Of a stretch of DNA of 64,000 nucleotides, positions 1 to 11,657 are shown piece after piece. This DNA comes from Butyriboletus loyo (lineage: Eukaryota; Basidiomycota; Agaricomycetes; Boletales; Boletaceae). Where the stretch lies: contig JBBPSI010000004.1 of the NCBI GenBank assembly GCA_038093515.1, forward strand, positions 310,001 through 374,000. The letters are read 5' to 3'. Positions within the stretch are counted from its first letter, which is position 1. Every line of letters begins with the position of its first letter. The notes beneath the pieces were generated by a model, which worked only from the letters and a program-made list of their open reading frames with translations, made no database searches and was not told the origin of the DNA. The translations under genes were made by a program, and so were the position numbers.

Positions 1-967
1 GCCCATAAACTTCGGAACGAATATTCAGCGTCCCAGAAATCGCACGAAAACCGACGTCAGCAACTGGACATTCATCTTGCCGAGATCGAAGAACTCCGAC
101 ATGCGCTTTTGAGTCAAGCCGACGAACTCCAGCGGACAGAACAAGAAAAGAACCAAATGGCAATGGAAAAGACAGACATTGCTAGGACAATTGCTGCACT
201 CGAGGCGGAGCTGAAACGCGTTCGAAGAGACGCGGAGATCTTTGGTCGCGATTTGAAGGCGCTCCGTGCAAAAAGGGAAAAGTCACGGGAGAGGCAAAGG
301 GAGGAGGTCGCCAAGACGGAACGTGTCAGGAAACAGGCTCAGACCCAGATCCGTCTCCTCAACGATCAGCTTGAGAACCAAAGGGCGAAGACGAAGAGAT
401 TGCAGCAACACGTCTGCTCTGCGTGCGTGCCCCTCCCTATTCTTCAGACGGTCACTGTAATGTCCCCTTTGTTAGCGACGACGCCCAGCTTGACGAACTG
501 AGGGTGCAACATAAACAAGAGTGTAAAGGGCTGATCGTTCAGATCCGTTACTTGAAGGCCAAGTTCACTCGGGAATCGACACTGCGGGACGATCTCAGCT
601 ATCAGAAACAATACCTCCTCATACTCTTGGCGAGTTTCGAAGACAGGTATCGTGGGCATATGTCTCCTAGTCACTTTTGGCCTGACGTATCCGCGATTAG
701 TGACAAGCGTATTTTGGCTTGCATATCACGGATAGGATACCCTAAACCTTCTCTGCCCGCCGCCACGAAAAAGCGACGGACCTTGAAGGGTGCTGCGTGG
801 TGCATTGTATTTATTCGCCGTGCAAAGTACGTCGTTGCAGTCACGTCGTACACAGTCTCTCAATCTGGTCTAGGTTCGCAAGCAGTGCTTGGCGAGAGGC
901 CTGCGTCAACAAGGAAGCCATTGCAGACGCCCTACAAGAGGTGCGTCGACGTAGAACAATGATTTAG
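1..967 (+). CDS. Spindle pole body PACT-domain protein (Pcp1/Spc110/pericentrin-like), 3' part
   Basis: The gene is open at the left edge; only the C-terminus is present. Exons are 1-422, 476-826 and 874-967, with the stop at 965-967. The first exon encodes a charged, Glu/Lys/Arg-rich coiled coil. The second has the PACT-like core: an LxxQIxYLKAKF segment, then REST..RDDLSYQKQYLL, then a basic KKRRTLKGAAW stretch. Taking the 827-873 intron gives the end FASSAWREACVNKEAIADAL followed by EVRRRR, which fits the WRe..xKxAi..AL.EVRRRR finish of fungal PACT domains. Reading straight through 827 would stop at 962 with an unrelated tail. In this family PACT anchors gamma-tubulin-complex receptors to the spindle pole body calmodulin/core layer. 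The family call is by recall of the PACT pattern; the N-terminal half is outside the window. Confidence 0.82.
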
Positions 968-1131
968 TATAGATGAAACGTTGCGTATCGCTGTTGTCGT
1001 ATTTTGCCCGTGGTTGCGTGTGCACGCCCGGGCTATTGTCTGTACTTGCCCATGTTGTGTAATGTGTATTATTATAATCTCAGCAACTGAAGTCGAGTGG
1101 AAAGGTATTACTACGAAGATTAGGATGGGGG

Positions 1132-2434
1132 CTATCGCTGTTTCCGCGTCTCCGAGATAACCCGAACCGCATCCTTGGAGAATACGTAGGACAAACCACT
1201 CCAGATGGTGGTCATGGCAACAAGGGCCCTAACGGGAACGCATCAGTAAGTGTATGGTGACCGAGCGACTGGCGTACTGCGTCTCAGGGAGATATGCGCT
1301 GAGAAAGGCTGGACCGATCGGGGCGACGGTCGTACCAAACATCAACGCAAGCTGCGCAGCAGTGTTGTACTGTTTAAAAGTAAGCGTTTCTACGCAACAG
1401 AACCGATGCCAAAAAAAAAGCGAAAAGCGTGCACACCTTGCTAATGGTCGTCGGACGTACTTCGGCAGAAGGGATCGAAAAATCCCAATAACGTTGCCAA
1501 GATTTCTACATAGCACGAATGGGTCGATAGTGTGTTCCTCTGCTTCCAGTGACACCGCTTACTGGGTGGGGCAAGGACGTGTAGCGGATGTAGAATGCGG
1601 ATAGGCTGAGGAGCGCGTCACGTCCGATGATGATCGTCGCTAACCACACTGGTTCGTACGAAGGAGGAGGGGTAAGCGTGAGCGTGTGGTCAGGAAGGGA
1701 AAAACAGGGGGACGTACGTGGAAGCATGCCTTTGACGGCGAGCGTGACGGTGAGGGTGGTCATCAATGCCTTGTCGGCGGCGGGATCGAGGATGGTACCG
1801 AGCACAGAGTGCATATTGAACCGCCTTGCCAAGAACCCGTCGGCCTTTGCATTCATGTCATTATTATCGTCATCGTCATCGTCATTGTTTTTTTGTTTTT
1901 TTTCCAAGAGTTCGACACCATGGTCGTGTCCACAAACGATGAAAATGTGTTACTCACGAGATCTGAGAGGCCGGCATATACGAGCAAGCCGGTCGCGAGA
2001 TGAAAGTCGTCGTGGAGGATGGACCATCCGAGGACGGGACAGGCGAGGATGCGTGAGGCGGTTAGCAAGTTTGGAAGGGTGTAGATGTTTTCGCGAAGGG
2101 TGGATCGTTCGCGCGGTTCGGTGGCAACATCGGTCTGCTTCTTTGATTCCGGGTCCGACTTGATGACAGGGGAAGGACGTGCATACTGTACACAACGCGT
2201 CGATGCGACATTCCTCCGCAAAAGGGGGGTCGGTATGAGCTTGAGTTGACAACGAAAGTGCGGGAGATTCTGGGTGACAGGGCGAAAGCGCGAAAGGATG
2301 GGTGGAGGTCGAGTACGAGAGAGAGCCAGCAGACTACGAACTGAGACTGGCAAGGACATGAACAAGCTGAAGGGCTCCCTACCAAATTTGGCATTTCGGT
2401 GCAGCATTGCCAACAGCGCACGTGAGTTTGGCAA
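1132..2434 (-). CDS. CRD1: Cardiolipin synthase (mitochondrial CDP-alcohol phosphatidyltransferase)
   Basis: This enzyme joins CDP-diacylglycerol and phosphatidylglycerol to make cardiolipin in the mitochondrial inner membrane. Exons on the minus strand are 2434-1958, 1844-1718, 1639-1563, 1505-1437, 1369-1278 and 1228-1132. The CDP-alcohol phosphotransferase signature DG(x)2AR(x)8G(x)3D(x)3D is complete, starting DGFLARR and ending LDPAADK. It is followed by IIIGRDALLS and by RYWDFSIPSAEVRPTTISK, both typical of eukaryotic cardiolipin synthases. The protein ends TTIWSGLSYVFSKDAVRVIS. The N-terminus is rich in Arg, Ser and Leu and poor in acids, as expected for a mitochondrial presequence. 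The ATG at 2359 (MSLPVSVRS) is an alternative start that gives a cleaner presequence. The third intron from the C-terminus side (1845-1957) carries a CAT/CGT trinucleotide run. Identity is secure; the start is not. Confidence 0.92.
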
Positions 2435-2777
2435 GTTGACATGCCAATCTACTTAGATTTCTCAAGGAACATGAACACGGAACTGTGAGTACAATGGCTT
2501 TTATTTGTGACATTGGGCAGACAAGCAGATGATTTTTGACTTGGAAATATAGACGTTGAGCCGTGTTTCGGCCTGGGCCGGCTGGCAAAGAATCCCAGAG
2601 ATTTGAATCACTATACACCCGAAAAAAACAACTGCAATGATCTGTTGTACAGGTGGGTGATACTACATGATGGTTGATCTAAACTTTCCATTGCCATTAC
2701 ACCCGATGCCTCTAGAAGAATATATCGAGTTCCACCTAAAAACAAAGTTGAGTCCATCTGAAACAAAGGGAGACAAA
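2435..2777. other. Short intergenic region, no gene seen
   Basis: Lies between the cardiolipin synthase start and the BTB stop, both on the minus strand. It should hold the promoter of the former and the 3' untranslated region of the latter. I see no conserved coding signal beyond a possible alternative last exon of the BTB gene. Confidence 0.5.
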
Positions 2778-3737
2778 TCAACAGAACACTCGTACCGCTT
2801 CCGTCACCTTCTCCACTTCTGCCGTGAAGTGGTCCCCAATGAACGTGCTTAGATCCAGGTATGCTGCTGGTCGACAGGTGTGGCAGGCAGCTACAGATTC
2901 CAGTACCTCTACGATCAGCATCGGATCGATGACCACCTTGGCACACGGCCGCTCCCGAAGTGCCTCCCGCGTGCGTTCCATATACTCGATGAACCAAGCA
3001 TTCACCTCGTAGATCTTCCCGTCTGCGAGCGGCCATGATAGCGAGTGGTGGACACAGTCATCACACTGGAACCACACCCAGCGCGAAGCGAAGCCAGGGA
3101 ACCACGAAAAGTCAGACGTGAGCGAGCACGTTGCGACGCTGCACTTGCGGTGGTACTGAAGGAGTTTGTGGTACACCGAAGCTGGTATGTGCTCCAGTTC
3201 ATTGACGTACGGACCGAATATGGGGGAGCGAAGCGTGTGTCGAGCTGCTAGGCGCGTTTCGGCTTCGAACCCGAAGCGGTAGGCGATGGCGAAGACGCGT
3301 AGCGGTTCTTTATCTAGGAACGAGGGCTGGACCAGTAGATTCCGCACCCGGTCCATGACACCCTTCATCCCAAACTTCCTCATCATCTCCAGCACGGCTT
3401 GGATGTCGTCGAGATTTTCGAGGATGGGATTAGAAAGGGGGTAGCAGTACTGGAGGACCCTCTCGGTCGTTACTCCATCTTCGACAAGATCGATGGTGTC
3501 CCGTCCATCGTCCTGCCTCACGGCCAATCCCTCAAATGTGGGAGCAGGTGAAGAGGACCCCAGCATCAGACAACGCTTCAACAGAGGTGATGACATGGTC
3601 AGGAATAGCTTGTGAACAGCGAACCGTGTGCCATCTGAAGCGTGAAGAGTGAGGTCGGCGTCCCGGTCGTCAAAGGGAGAACGGTATGGTGTGACTTCGA
3701 GTGTCAGAGCTGCCATATCGACGACGACTTGGGACAT
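2778..3737 (-). CDS. BTB/POZ domain protein
   Basis: A single-exon protein. An N-terminal BTB/POZ domain is visible: DADLTLHASDGTRFAVHKLFL, SPLLKRCL, then the YCYPLSNP segment typical of Agaricomycete BTB proteins. After it comes LLVQPSFLDKEPLRVFAIAYRFGFEAE and a Cys/His/Trp-rich C-terminal half. BTB domains mediate dimerisation and often serve as Cullin-3 adaptors; the partner here is unknown. I start at 3737 (MSQVVVDMAALTLEV). The reading frame is open up to an ATG at 3818, but that extra segment looks unlike the family. The C-terminus is uncertain: a GT at about 2800 could splice into a short downstream exon (towards 2611) instead of stopping at 2778. Such proteins are highly expanded in basidiomycetes and usually uncharacterised. 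Confidence 0.75.
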   Translation of the reverse strand: MSQVVVDMAALTLEVTPYRSPFDDRDADLTLHASDGTRFAVHKLFLTMSSPLLKRCLMLGSSSPAPTFEGLAVRQDDGRDTIDLVEDGVTTERVLQYCYPLSNPILENLDDIQAVLEMMRKFGMKGVMDRVRNLLVQPSFLDKEPLRVFAIAYRFGFEAETRLAARHTLRSPIFGPYVNELEHIPASVYHKLLQYHRKCSVATCSLTSDFSWFPGFASRWVWFQCDDCVHHSLSWPLADGKIYEVNAWFIEYMERTREALRERPCAKVVIDPMLIVEVLESVAACHTCRPAAYLDLSTFIGDHFTAEVEKVTEAVRVFC

Positions 3738-4315
3738 GGAAGGGAAATGGAAGCTGGTGAGTGATTGATTGACCTCGCTTCCGATGCAGATATAACCACC
3801 ACATGAACACGAGTCCACCGATATTACATGAGGTTCAGGTCAGTTGTGCGCATGGCATGGCAGTGACGCTACATCTACTGTTGATAAACACGAGGCAATG
3901 GCAAAGAATTTTATCGGATGAGACTCGGATCGCGGGGGGAACCCGTTCTATAAACATTCAGTTAGGAAAGCTCCTTGCGGCTTCATGTACATATGGGTAT
4001 CGTAAAGGGGTCTTGTTTTCCGAAGTGACAACGTTTTCAATTTCTTGCACCGTGCGTTCGACCGTGCCACGCCTTGAACATGCCATACGATTACAGATCT
4101 ACTAGGAGGCGACTCCACGAGTTGGCTCTGGAATATCATTTTGATCATCTTATCACATCAGATCATGAAGTCTGGATTGCTAGAGTACCACAACACTGAC
4201 GTAGAGAAGCTACATGCTAAAATCACCCATCATGCGTCTTGCTGCGGTGCATTCCCAGAGGGTCGTTGCCGCACTAACACATCTCCACTCAATACAGTCA
4301 CAGCACAGCTCCTCG
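3738..4315. other. Intergenic region, no gene seen
   Basis: Contains the 5' flank of the BTB gene and the 3' flank of the next minus-strand gene. The short open frames have no family features. Confidence 0.5.
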
Positions 4316-5823
4316 TTAAACCTCGTGTTTGCTGTCAGCAAGGTCGACCCCTTTCTTGAACGTCTCGGCATCAAGCATAATCGAAGGCGAGGAAGGCGGT
4401 GTTGTAAATGCTGTTAGGTACGAAAACTCGTGTAGGTCGAACGACTCGGATGCCGACGTGTTTGTATCCAACCCGAGGGATTCAAGGACTGGGGTTCGGA
4501 GCGTTACGGAAGCAACGAAGGTCAAGGACTCCTTCTCGGCAAAATGCGCGTCAAGGCCGCCAGGAGTCTCGACTCTGCCCTTTTGAAATCAGTGAGCGGT
4601 CCGCTCTGATCTGTATTTACCCAGACTGGTTACCTGTCCCGTTCTCAGACATTCCGCAGCCTTGCGTCCTTGACGTCGTCCCAGGACTTTCGGCAATACC
4701 TTGCAGTTCACTAATATGAGACTGATTTTTGGTTTTCGCGGGATAGCGTTCGATGGCTGACTCGCGGGCCTCTTCAAGTAACCTCCGATGTATAACTCTT
4801 CCTTGAATGTCTCACTAGCCAGTGGTGCCAGATCAGAACCGTATCGGCTGGTATCATCTGTCAGGGAGAGGAAGCCATAGCTTATTGGTCAATGTATACC
4901 TGTTCTCAGAAGCAGAGCTGTTTGCGTTGCCCGGCGGGCCATCGGTCGCGCTAAAAAATGTCACTACTTCAGAAATGCCGCATGGTTCGTCCGACGAATC
5001 CAACAACTGCGTCGCGGCTTTTTGAAACTCGGCCTTCCAAAAATGTCCTTGACTTGTTCCTGAGGTGTTAAGAACCGTCACCAGAGGGCTCACAAGTTCG
5101 GGGACGAGTGGGCTATCATTGTCATCGCCCGGCCTTTGCGAGAGAATTTCACCCTTTTTGAAGTGAAACACGAAAGGTCTGGGTTTGGCGGTCTTTCTCG
5201 CGCCAGCATCCTTGGTAATCACCAACCTGTTCGGAACGCCGGAAAGGCTCTGTTCTGCTGCGACGAGAACTGGATCAGAAAACGAGATATGCAACCGGTC
5301 CGGTGGAATAGCGTGCCGATCGTGAGTGTGGCCGCCAGGTGGGAAGTAAAGTTTTTGTTGGTTTGTCGAGGTTGTCGGTGAATGGAAGCGATTAGCGCAC
5401 CCAGAGATAACAGTAGAGAGCGTAAGTGGCATCTAGGCAGTGCTGATGGAACGTTCTTGACCCCAAATATAGATAGCTGTGTTAGTTCTGAGGTTCCGGA
5501 GATAGGGTCATCCTGGACCGAGTGGCTGACCGGGCAATGAGGCTGACAACGAAATTTGGTGGTCTAGATGTGGTGGCGACTTGTGTTGCTTAATGTAGTC
5601 GTTAGCGGTGATGGAGGGATAACTTACGTGGTGATCCAAAGGACGATGCAACCATCTCAATGGCAGTGCCAGGCTCGGGCTCGGGCTCGGGCTGCACGCG
5701 CCCGGTATTGGAGAACGTTGAGAACGTTGAGGATGGGTTCATCGTTCCCATACCCGCTTCGTCGGTTGTAGCGTACGGAAATTGATGAGTCTCAGATGAA
5801 GAGCAGGTCAAAATTTGTCTCAT
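4316..5823 (-). CDS. Hypothetical multi-exon protein
   Basis: I do not recognise a family. Supported pieces are an exon near 5400-4913 (reading FSDPVLVAAEQSLSGVPNRL, later GKSEI-free acidic and Ser-rich sequence ending SSASEN) and a last exon ending at 4316 (ESLGLDTNTSASESFDLHEF ... DLADSKHEV). A splice from 4912 into an acceptor near 4847 keeps the frame into RYGSDLAPLASETFKEEL, and a later intron at about 4631-4580 joins RVETPGGLDAHFAEKESL. An upstream exon 5823-5632 with a clean GTAAGT donor encodes a Ser/Thr-rich start with an EPEPEPEP repeat. Its junction to the next exon is not resolved, and 5432 is an alternative start. The gene is divergent to ERG13 with about 150 bp between starts. 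It may be a lineage-restricted gene; the locus is more certain than its exact structure. Confidence 0.42.
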
Positions 5824-5930
5824 TCAACAAAGCTGCACAAGCGAACCTTTTTCGGTGAAACATGCCACCTTTGGATATCGTACCATCGAAAAAATTAGTT
5901 ATGTAAATTCACCTATCCCTCGCTTTCGCC

Positions 5931-5938
5931 TATATAAT
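5931..5938 (+). promoter_or_regulatory. TATA box of the HMG-CoA synthase gene
   Basis: A TATATAAT element sits 38 bp upstream of the ERG13 ATG, in the 152-bp space shared with the divergent orphan gene. It is the only strong TATA-like element there and points to a TATA-driven, probably regulated promoter with a very short 5' leader. Confidence 0.55.
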
Positions 5939-5975
5939 CCCTGCATTGTGTTTGCCAGCATCCATCTTTTAAGCC

Positions 5976-7631
5976 ATGGCCATCCCTCCCGTATCCGTCG
6001 TCCCCTCCGAAGACTACGACCTTCCCCGTCCCAAGGATGTCGGTATCCTCGCCATGGAAGTCTACTTCCCCCGCAGGGTATGCATCGTTCACGCGACACC
6101 TTGTTGTTTGCTCACCTGCCCCGTGTCAGTGCATCTCTGAGGCTGACCTTGAGGCCTTTGACAACGTTCCAGCCGGAAAGTACACCATTGGTCTCGGCCA
6201 GGAATACATGGCTTGCTGTGATGACCGTGAGGACATCAACTCCTTTGCCCTGAACGGTGTGTCTATCCAATTACGTCGTGGAACATCCTGTTGACGAGTT
6301 TTGTACAACAGCTGTCAGTGGCCTTCTCGAAAAGTACAACATTGACCCCAAGTCCATCGGTCGTCTCGATGTCGGTACCGAGACCATCATCGACAAGTCG
6401 AAATCCGTCAAAACCACTCTCATGGACCTCTTTGCAGAGTCTGGTAACTTTGACATCGAGGGTATCGATTCCAAAAACGCGTGCTACGGCTCTACGGCTG
6501 CTCTTTTCAATGCAGTCAACTGGGTTGAGTCGACATCTTGGGATGGTCGTAATGCCATTGTTGTCGCAGGTGATATCGCGATTTATGCAGAAGGTGCTGC
6601 ACGACCTGCTGGTGGTGCCGGTGCATGTGCTATTCTGATTGGTCCAAACGCACCAGTCGTCATCGAATGTGAGTCCTAATCGATTTAGTGATGACCCAAC
6701 CTGACCTTCGTCTTTTCCCAGCCATTCACGGAAACCACATGACAAACACTTACGACTTTTACAAGCCCAGATTGGATTCCGAGTATCCCGAGGTCGATGG
6801 ACCGGTATCTGTAACCACGTATATCTCCGCTCTTGATGCCTCCTATGCACGTTTCCGTGAGAAGACCGCCAGAGCAAAGAAGCTCTTCCATGCAAACGGC
6901 CACGCCAACGGCAAATCCGATAAGGACTTTTCCCTTGATGACGTGGACTATGTCGTATTCCATGCCCCCTACGGAAAGCAAGTTCAGAAAGCCCTCGGCC
7001 GTTTATTCTACAACGACTTTGTCAACTCCCCCTCAGCACCCCAGTTCGCCAATATTCCTTCTCCCGACACCATCCTTGCTACCTCCTACAACGCTTCACT
7101 CACAGACAAGAGCCTTGAGAAGACATTCATTGCCGCATCCAAGGCCACTTACAGCAAGAAGGTTGAGCCGACCATGTACTGCTCGAAACGTCTGGGCAAC
7201 ACGTACACCGCCTCCCTCTATAGCTGTCTCGCTTCGCTTCTCTCTTCCGTCGAGCCCTCCGAGCTAAAGAGCAAGCGTCTGAGCATGTTTGCTTTCGGAA
7301 GTGGCTGTGCATCCAGTTTCTTCACTCTCCGCGTCAAGGGCGACACGTCCGAGATTCAGGAAAAAATGGACCTTCTCAAGCGGTTGGGAAGCACGAAGGT
7401 CGTGCCGTGCCAGGAATACGTCGATGCGCTTGCTGTGAGCATTCCCCTTTATGTATTTAGTTGTCTGACATCACGCTCACCCTTTGCTCGAACCAGCTTC
7501 GTGAGAAGAACCACAACGCCGTCAACTACACTCCAGAAGGTTCGGTCGACAACATCTGGCCTGGTAACTATTACCTCGAGTCCGTGGACAGCAAGTTCCG
7601 CAGGAAATACGCCCGTGCTCCAGTTGCCTAA
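5976..7631 (+). CDS. ERG13: Hydroxymethylglutaryl-CoA synthase
   Basis: Condenses acetyl-CoA with acetoacetyl-CoA to HMG-CoA, the entry to the mevalonate/ergosterol pathway, in the cytosol. Exons are 5976-6077, 6130-6256, 6312-6668, 6722-7434 and 7497-7631. After a short N-terminus come GKYTIGLGQ and [10 protein letters not shown], then [18 protein letters not shown]. The active-site Cys lies in NACYGST, followed by [15 protein letters not shown] and [12 protein letters not shown]. The catalytic His is in [12 protein letters not shown], and the CoA-binding C-terminal part has [14 protein letters not shown]. The protein ends at a normal position after [13 protein letters not shown]. No organellar signal is visible, as expected for a fungal cytosolic enzyme. 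An Asn/Ala/His/Gly-rich insertion ([15 protein letters not shown]) precedes the catalytic-His segment. All key residues are intact. Confidence 0.97.
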
Positions 7632-8024
7632 TTCGCCTGTACTTTAACCCATTCGTCCCATCTTTTACGTGGCCATAATCGCAGGATTTGCTTTTACTCG
7701 ACAAACGCATATCTAGACCCTACCTTTTCCTATTTTCTTTTTGCGCATGGAGATACCTGGATACGCAGTTGTGTACTGCTTGTATTGGTTTATCGTGAAA
7801 ATCCGATGATGTATTCGGGACTCGGAGCATGATGTGAATTGGGCGGAATTGACTGGGACAACGTGTGGTGTGGATATGAATCTGATCCCCCCAAAACGGT
7901 GTTTGTGCCCGAGGATTATCTTTAGCGACAGTAATGAATCCGTACGGTCATTATATGCATGCAGCTATTGTACATTGTCAAAGGAGAGAAAGAAAAAAGC
8001 AAAACCGAAATCTAGATCCCCCAA
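7632..8024. other. Convergent 3' flanks, no gene seen
   Basis: Lies between the ERG13 stop and the BCS1-like stop, which face each other. T-rich stretches just after 7631 fit a 3' untranslated region. No coding signal is visible. Confidence 0.55.
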
Positions 8025-10124
8025 TCAAGCAGCATGCGCCCTATCCACCTTCTCCACCAGCTCCTTCTCCACCCACGCCCCGATATCTGCCACCGCATCA
8101 AACGGTCGCGTCTTGTGCATCATCAAAAACCCCTGAAGGCTCGCCATCGATAATTGGCGTTCCGGAACGGCGGGGGCAAATTGGGAGGCGAGGGTGTTGA
8201 CGCGGTCGAGCGAAAGGTTTGGGGCTCGGGTACGGTGCGAGACGCCGACATAGGTCGGTCTTGGTGACTCGCTTTCTTCTGTCTTTTCAGAGAATGAGGG
8301 GGAGGGTAATGGAGAGGGGGATGACGGAGACGAGGACGAGGGGGCAAGGGGTGTCTGTGACTCGGACAAATCGATGAGGTCTTTCGAGCGGGGATCTTCC
8401 TCGCCCGCATCTACATCGACGCACCCATTCTCGCGCTTGCCGAGTTTGCTCTCCCTAGCACGCACAAAAGCAGAAACAGAGGACGAAGGGGCATAAAACC
8501 GCTTGAAGAGTTCCTCGGCCTGGAATCGACTCGCGAGCTGGAACTCGATGTGCAAATCCATCCGACCGGGTCGACATAATGCAGGATCGAGCGAACTGTA
8601 CTTGTTCGTCGTCGCGAACAGGACGCGGCCTTCCTGCGCACCGATACCGTCCAATGCGTTCAGGAGACCGCTCAGAGATACGCGGTTACCACTGGGCGCA
8701 GGAGGACCGGTTTGGTGCATGTCGCGGCGTCCCTCGGGGTCGTCGGACGTTTGGGTAGATGATACGTATGGGGACTCGCGGCTGAGACCATGATGAAAAG
8801 CGGCATCGATGTCTTCCATGAGTGCGATGCATCTCTCAGGGAGAGCTGAGATGAGCTCAGAGAGACCTGTGTCGTCCAATCCGGATCGGGAAAGTGAGAC
8901 GATGTAGACGTTCAAACCCAGCTCTCCTGCAATGCTGTGGATGAGAGATGTCTTGCCGGATCCGGGGGCACCATACTAGAAACGGAGGTGAGCATCCGCG
9001 TACGGAATACGGGAAGGACACGAACGAGTAGGTATCCGCGGCGGAAGGGAATACCACGCTCAGCGTACCACTCCTTGTTGCTAAGAAAGTCCTGGACATC
9101 CTCGACAACAAGGTCTATGATGCCCGGGTCAAGGATGATTGACTTGAGAGGCCGCTTGGGACGCGTAGCAAGTTCCCTCCAGCCGTTAACGCTAGCGAAA
9201 AGATGTTTTTAGTTGGCGCATTCGACCCCTGATTTGAATGAGAAAGTACCCGTTATATCTATCCGAAACAAAAACGGTTATCTTGTCCTTTTGAGCTTCA
9301 ATGTACCCATTCTTGGCGTCCTGGAGAATTCCTGCGAGAGTCCCATGATCGCGAGTCATGATACTGGGACGATTGAGTGATGTTCGGGCCACATTATCAT
9401 GCGGGACCTACCTGATCGTGAGTGTTTCTCTCGTAGACCATCCGCCATGGTGAGATTCGACAGCACGAGTGACCCTCATCCAACGATAATTATACCAAAG
9501 GATATATGATTCCGACACCGCCGGAAGATAGGTCACTTTCCGTGAGTGGGCACCCTGGTCCTCATTCGAGTCGATCTGTACAGCATGAAGGTCAAAGTTA
9601 GAAGTGCTAATCTGAACGTTGCGTGCTCCTTCTGTAGGATTTCACCGATCAGTGCCAACGATCGATATCATGGACAGCACGACGCACTCCACGAAGGCTG
9701 CTTGGATAACCAATGCATGATCCACTCTGTCAGACAACAAGTCAACACGTGCGAATCGAGAGCGATCACAAACTAGTGCCGTACGGAAGCTGACATCATC
9801 TTCCTCAAAGACTGCTGTGATGAAGAACGAGTTGATTAACGAATACCATAACACAGCCAGCAGCCTGCGAACGGTCTCAAAGAGACTACCGATGACCAAG
9901 AGGACCATCCAGTCGCGCAAGGCAGAGGCGGAGAAGAACATCTTGAACATGGATGTCATGAGATCGAGTGGCCCTCGCGGGGCAGATGTCGCGGATGCAG
10001 CATCGACACCGCCGGTTCCGTTGGTGCCCGCAGCGGCGAGCAACGCCAACTGCTCGACGACTTGCTGTAATGCGGCCATGCCTACAAGTTGCAAGAGGTC
10101 GGAGGTGATGGGCTCTTCGTGCAC
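8025..10124 (-). CDS. BCS1-like mitochondrial AAA ATPase
   Basis: Related to Bcs1, the inner-membrane AAA protein that translocates the Rieske protein into complex III. Basidiomycetes also carry many BCS1-like paralogues of unknown role. The order is: a hydrophobic N-terminal segment (LRDWMVLLVIGSLFETVRRLL), TAVFEEDDVSF, the BCS1_N region (KQPSWKGARNVQIS, then ESYILWYNYRWMRVTR), Walker A GAPGSGKTS at about 8970, Walker B IALMEDIDAAF, the Arg-rich second region of homology LCRPGRMDLHIEF, and the C-terminal lid. The lid is interrupted by a roughly 70-residue Ser/Pro/Glu-rich stretch (about 8270-8400). One junction is well supported: a 55-nt intron near 9690-9636 gives the WKGARNVQIS reading. 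At least five introns are present. The start at 10124 is the first in-frame ATG, and 10079 is an alternative. I read it as a BCS1-like paralogue rather than proven Bcs1. Confidence 0.85.
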
Positions 10125-10359
10125 GACGCCTCTTTTTATAGATGCGAGACAGGCGCCGTGCGTTTATATTAGGCAGAAGGGGAGTCATTATGGTGTCTTG
10201 CTGGTGTAGCGACTCGAGTTGTACACAGCATATGCCCTTTAACGTGAACATGAACGAATTCCCGGTCACAGCCAAGGCCGAGGCTGAGCGTTGAACGTTG
10301 AACGTTGAAAGGCGGAATGTGGCGGGCTGTGTGGTTGTGTCAAGGAGGACCCGGAAGCT

Positions 10360-11293
10360 GTGCCAAAGTTCCTTCCGACCATGATCAACAAGGTTTCGTT
10401 GGACCTGACACATGTCCTATGTGAGGCTTACACTTCGTCGTCGACCACCACAACTCTGACGAGCTGTTCCAGACGATGCTTCCTCGGATACTTCCCTCGT
10501 GTTGGCGCTGTTCACGTTGACCCCCATTCTTCTCATGGTGCGTCTATCTATTTCTATCAGTCGCACGCGAACAAACGAGTATTAGCCCGCATATGCCGCC
10601 CTTGCCGTACAGACGCGCGAGCTCACTATCATCAACATGTGGGCTGGCCAGTTTCTCTCGGAAGTACTCAATTGGACTTTGAAGCACATCATCAAGGAAG
10701 AACGACCGTACGGTACGTTCTCACCATGGCAGATACTCGAGCGCTGAATCTCATTGGATCTAGACAGTGACCTCCACCTGAACGGGTATGGCTTTCCGTC
10801 GTCACACAGTCAATACATGGGTTATTTCGGCACTTTCCTGGCCTGCCACATGTATTTCCGTCATCGGTTCGCCTCTTGTGGGTATCCCTTGCTCGATCAA
10901 GCTTTCAGATTCGTAGTCTATCTCGGCCTCGTTTCGTGGGTCGCGCTTGTTGCTTACTCGAGGTAAGTCAGGATCGATGCGACATTGCTCTAGAGGAACA
11001 TGAACACGTTTATCTTCAGATTGAACTTGTTATACCACACACCACATCAGGTGGTTTGGGGACTTGGCATCGGCATCGGTTTCGGTGTCGTACATTACGT
11101 CCTGACCGAGTTGCTTCCTCACACACGCCCACTCTCGTTCTTTGGACGCGCACGCGCTGGCATTCTTGCTCATCCGGTGGTGATTTGGATGCAGATTAGG
11201 GATGGGTGGGCGATATGGCCTGACGGTGGGAGGGAGATGGAGTGGAAGCGCTGGAAAACGGTGTATGACGAGCAACGAACACGCGTCCATTGA
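10360..11293 (+). CDS. CAX4: Dolichyl-diphosphatase (PAP2 family)
   Basis: Removes one phosphate from dolichyl diphosphate on the lumenal side of the ER so that dolichol can be recycled for N-glycosylation. Exons are 10360-10420, 10473-10537, 10586-10712, 10764-10962 and 11020-11293. The PAP2 triad is complete: K(x)6RP in KHIIKEERP, PSSHSQ, and SR(x)5H(x)3Q in YSRLNLLYHTPHQVVWG. Several hydrophobic spans surround these (LVLALFTLTPILLMPAYAAL; FVVYLGLVSWVALVAY; IGFGVVHYVLTELL). The C-terminal RDGWAIWPDGGREMEW resembles other fungal Cax4 proteins. The start may be 10360 (MPKFLPT) or 10381 (MINKVSLDLTHV). It is divergent to the BCS1-like gene with about 235 bp between starts. Confidence 0.93.
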
Positions 11294-11657
11294 CAAAATG
11301 GAGATGATTGTGATACCACGATCATGGCGGAGGTTACTTCAACCCGATGCTGTAGAGATAGACGCCATGGCTGGGTGGTTCATGTGCCTCGAAGATAGAT
11401 TCCTACTTCCTGCCGATTGACGTGTGATGGGAACGTCGTACCGAATCCCTCCCAGATGGTTTCATTTCGCCATCGCCGGTGTCAGAGAAGGCACAACGCT
11501 GACCTACGGAGACGGGCTGCCTTCGGCTCCATGCGATACCACGCCAAGCTTGCGAAAGCTTTGCCCTCGGTGACCATGCTCGCCTTTGACAGTGAGACCT
11601 GTTTCCTACATGTCTCTAAGCGTTTGGCGATGCTTGCATCACGTTCGCAGGTCCACG
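11294..11657. other. Intergenic region before pantothenate synthetase
   Basis: Should hold the CAX4 3' end and the promoter of the next gene, both on the plus strand. Open frames here lack family signals. The frame of the next gene is open upstream to ATGs at 11586 and 11610, so its start could extend into this stretch. Confidence 0.5.

Noticed and set aside
423..962. Read-through end of the PACT protein (stop at 962)
   Set aside because: Splicing 827-873 gives the conserved WREACVNKEAIADALQEVRRR end and a stop at 967, which fits the family better.
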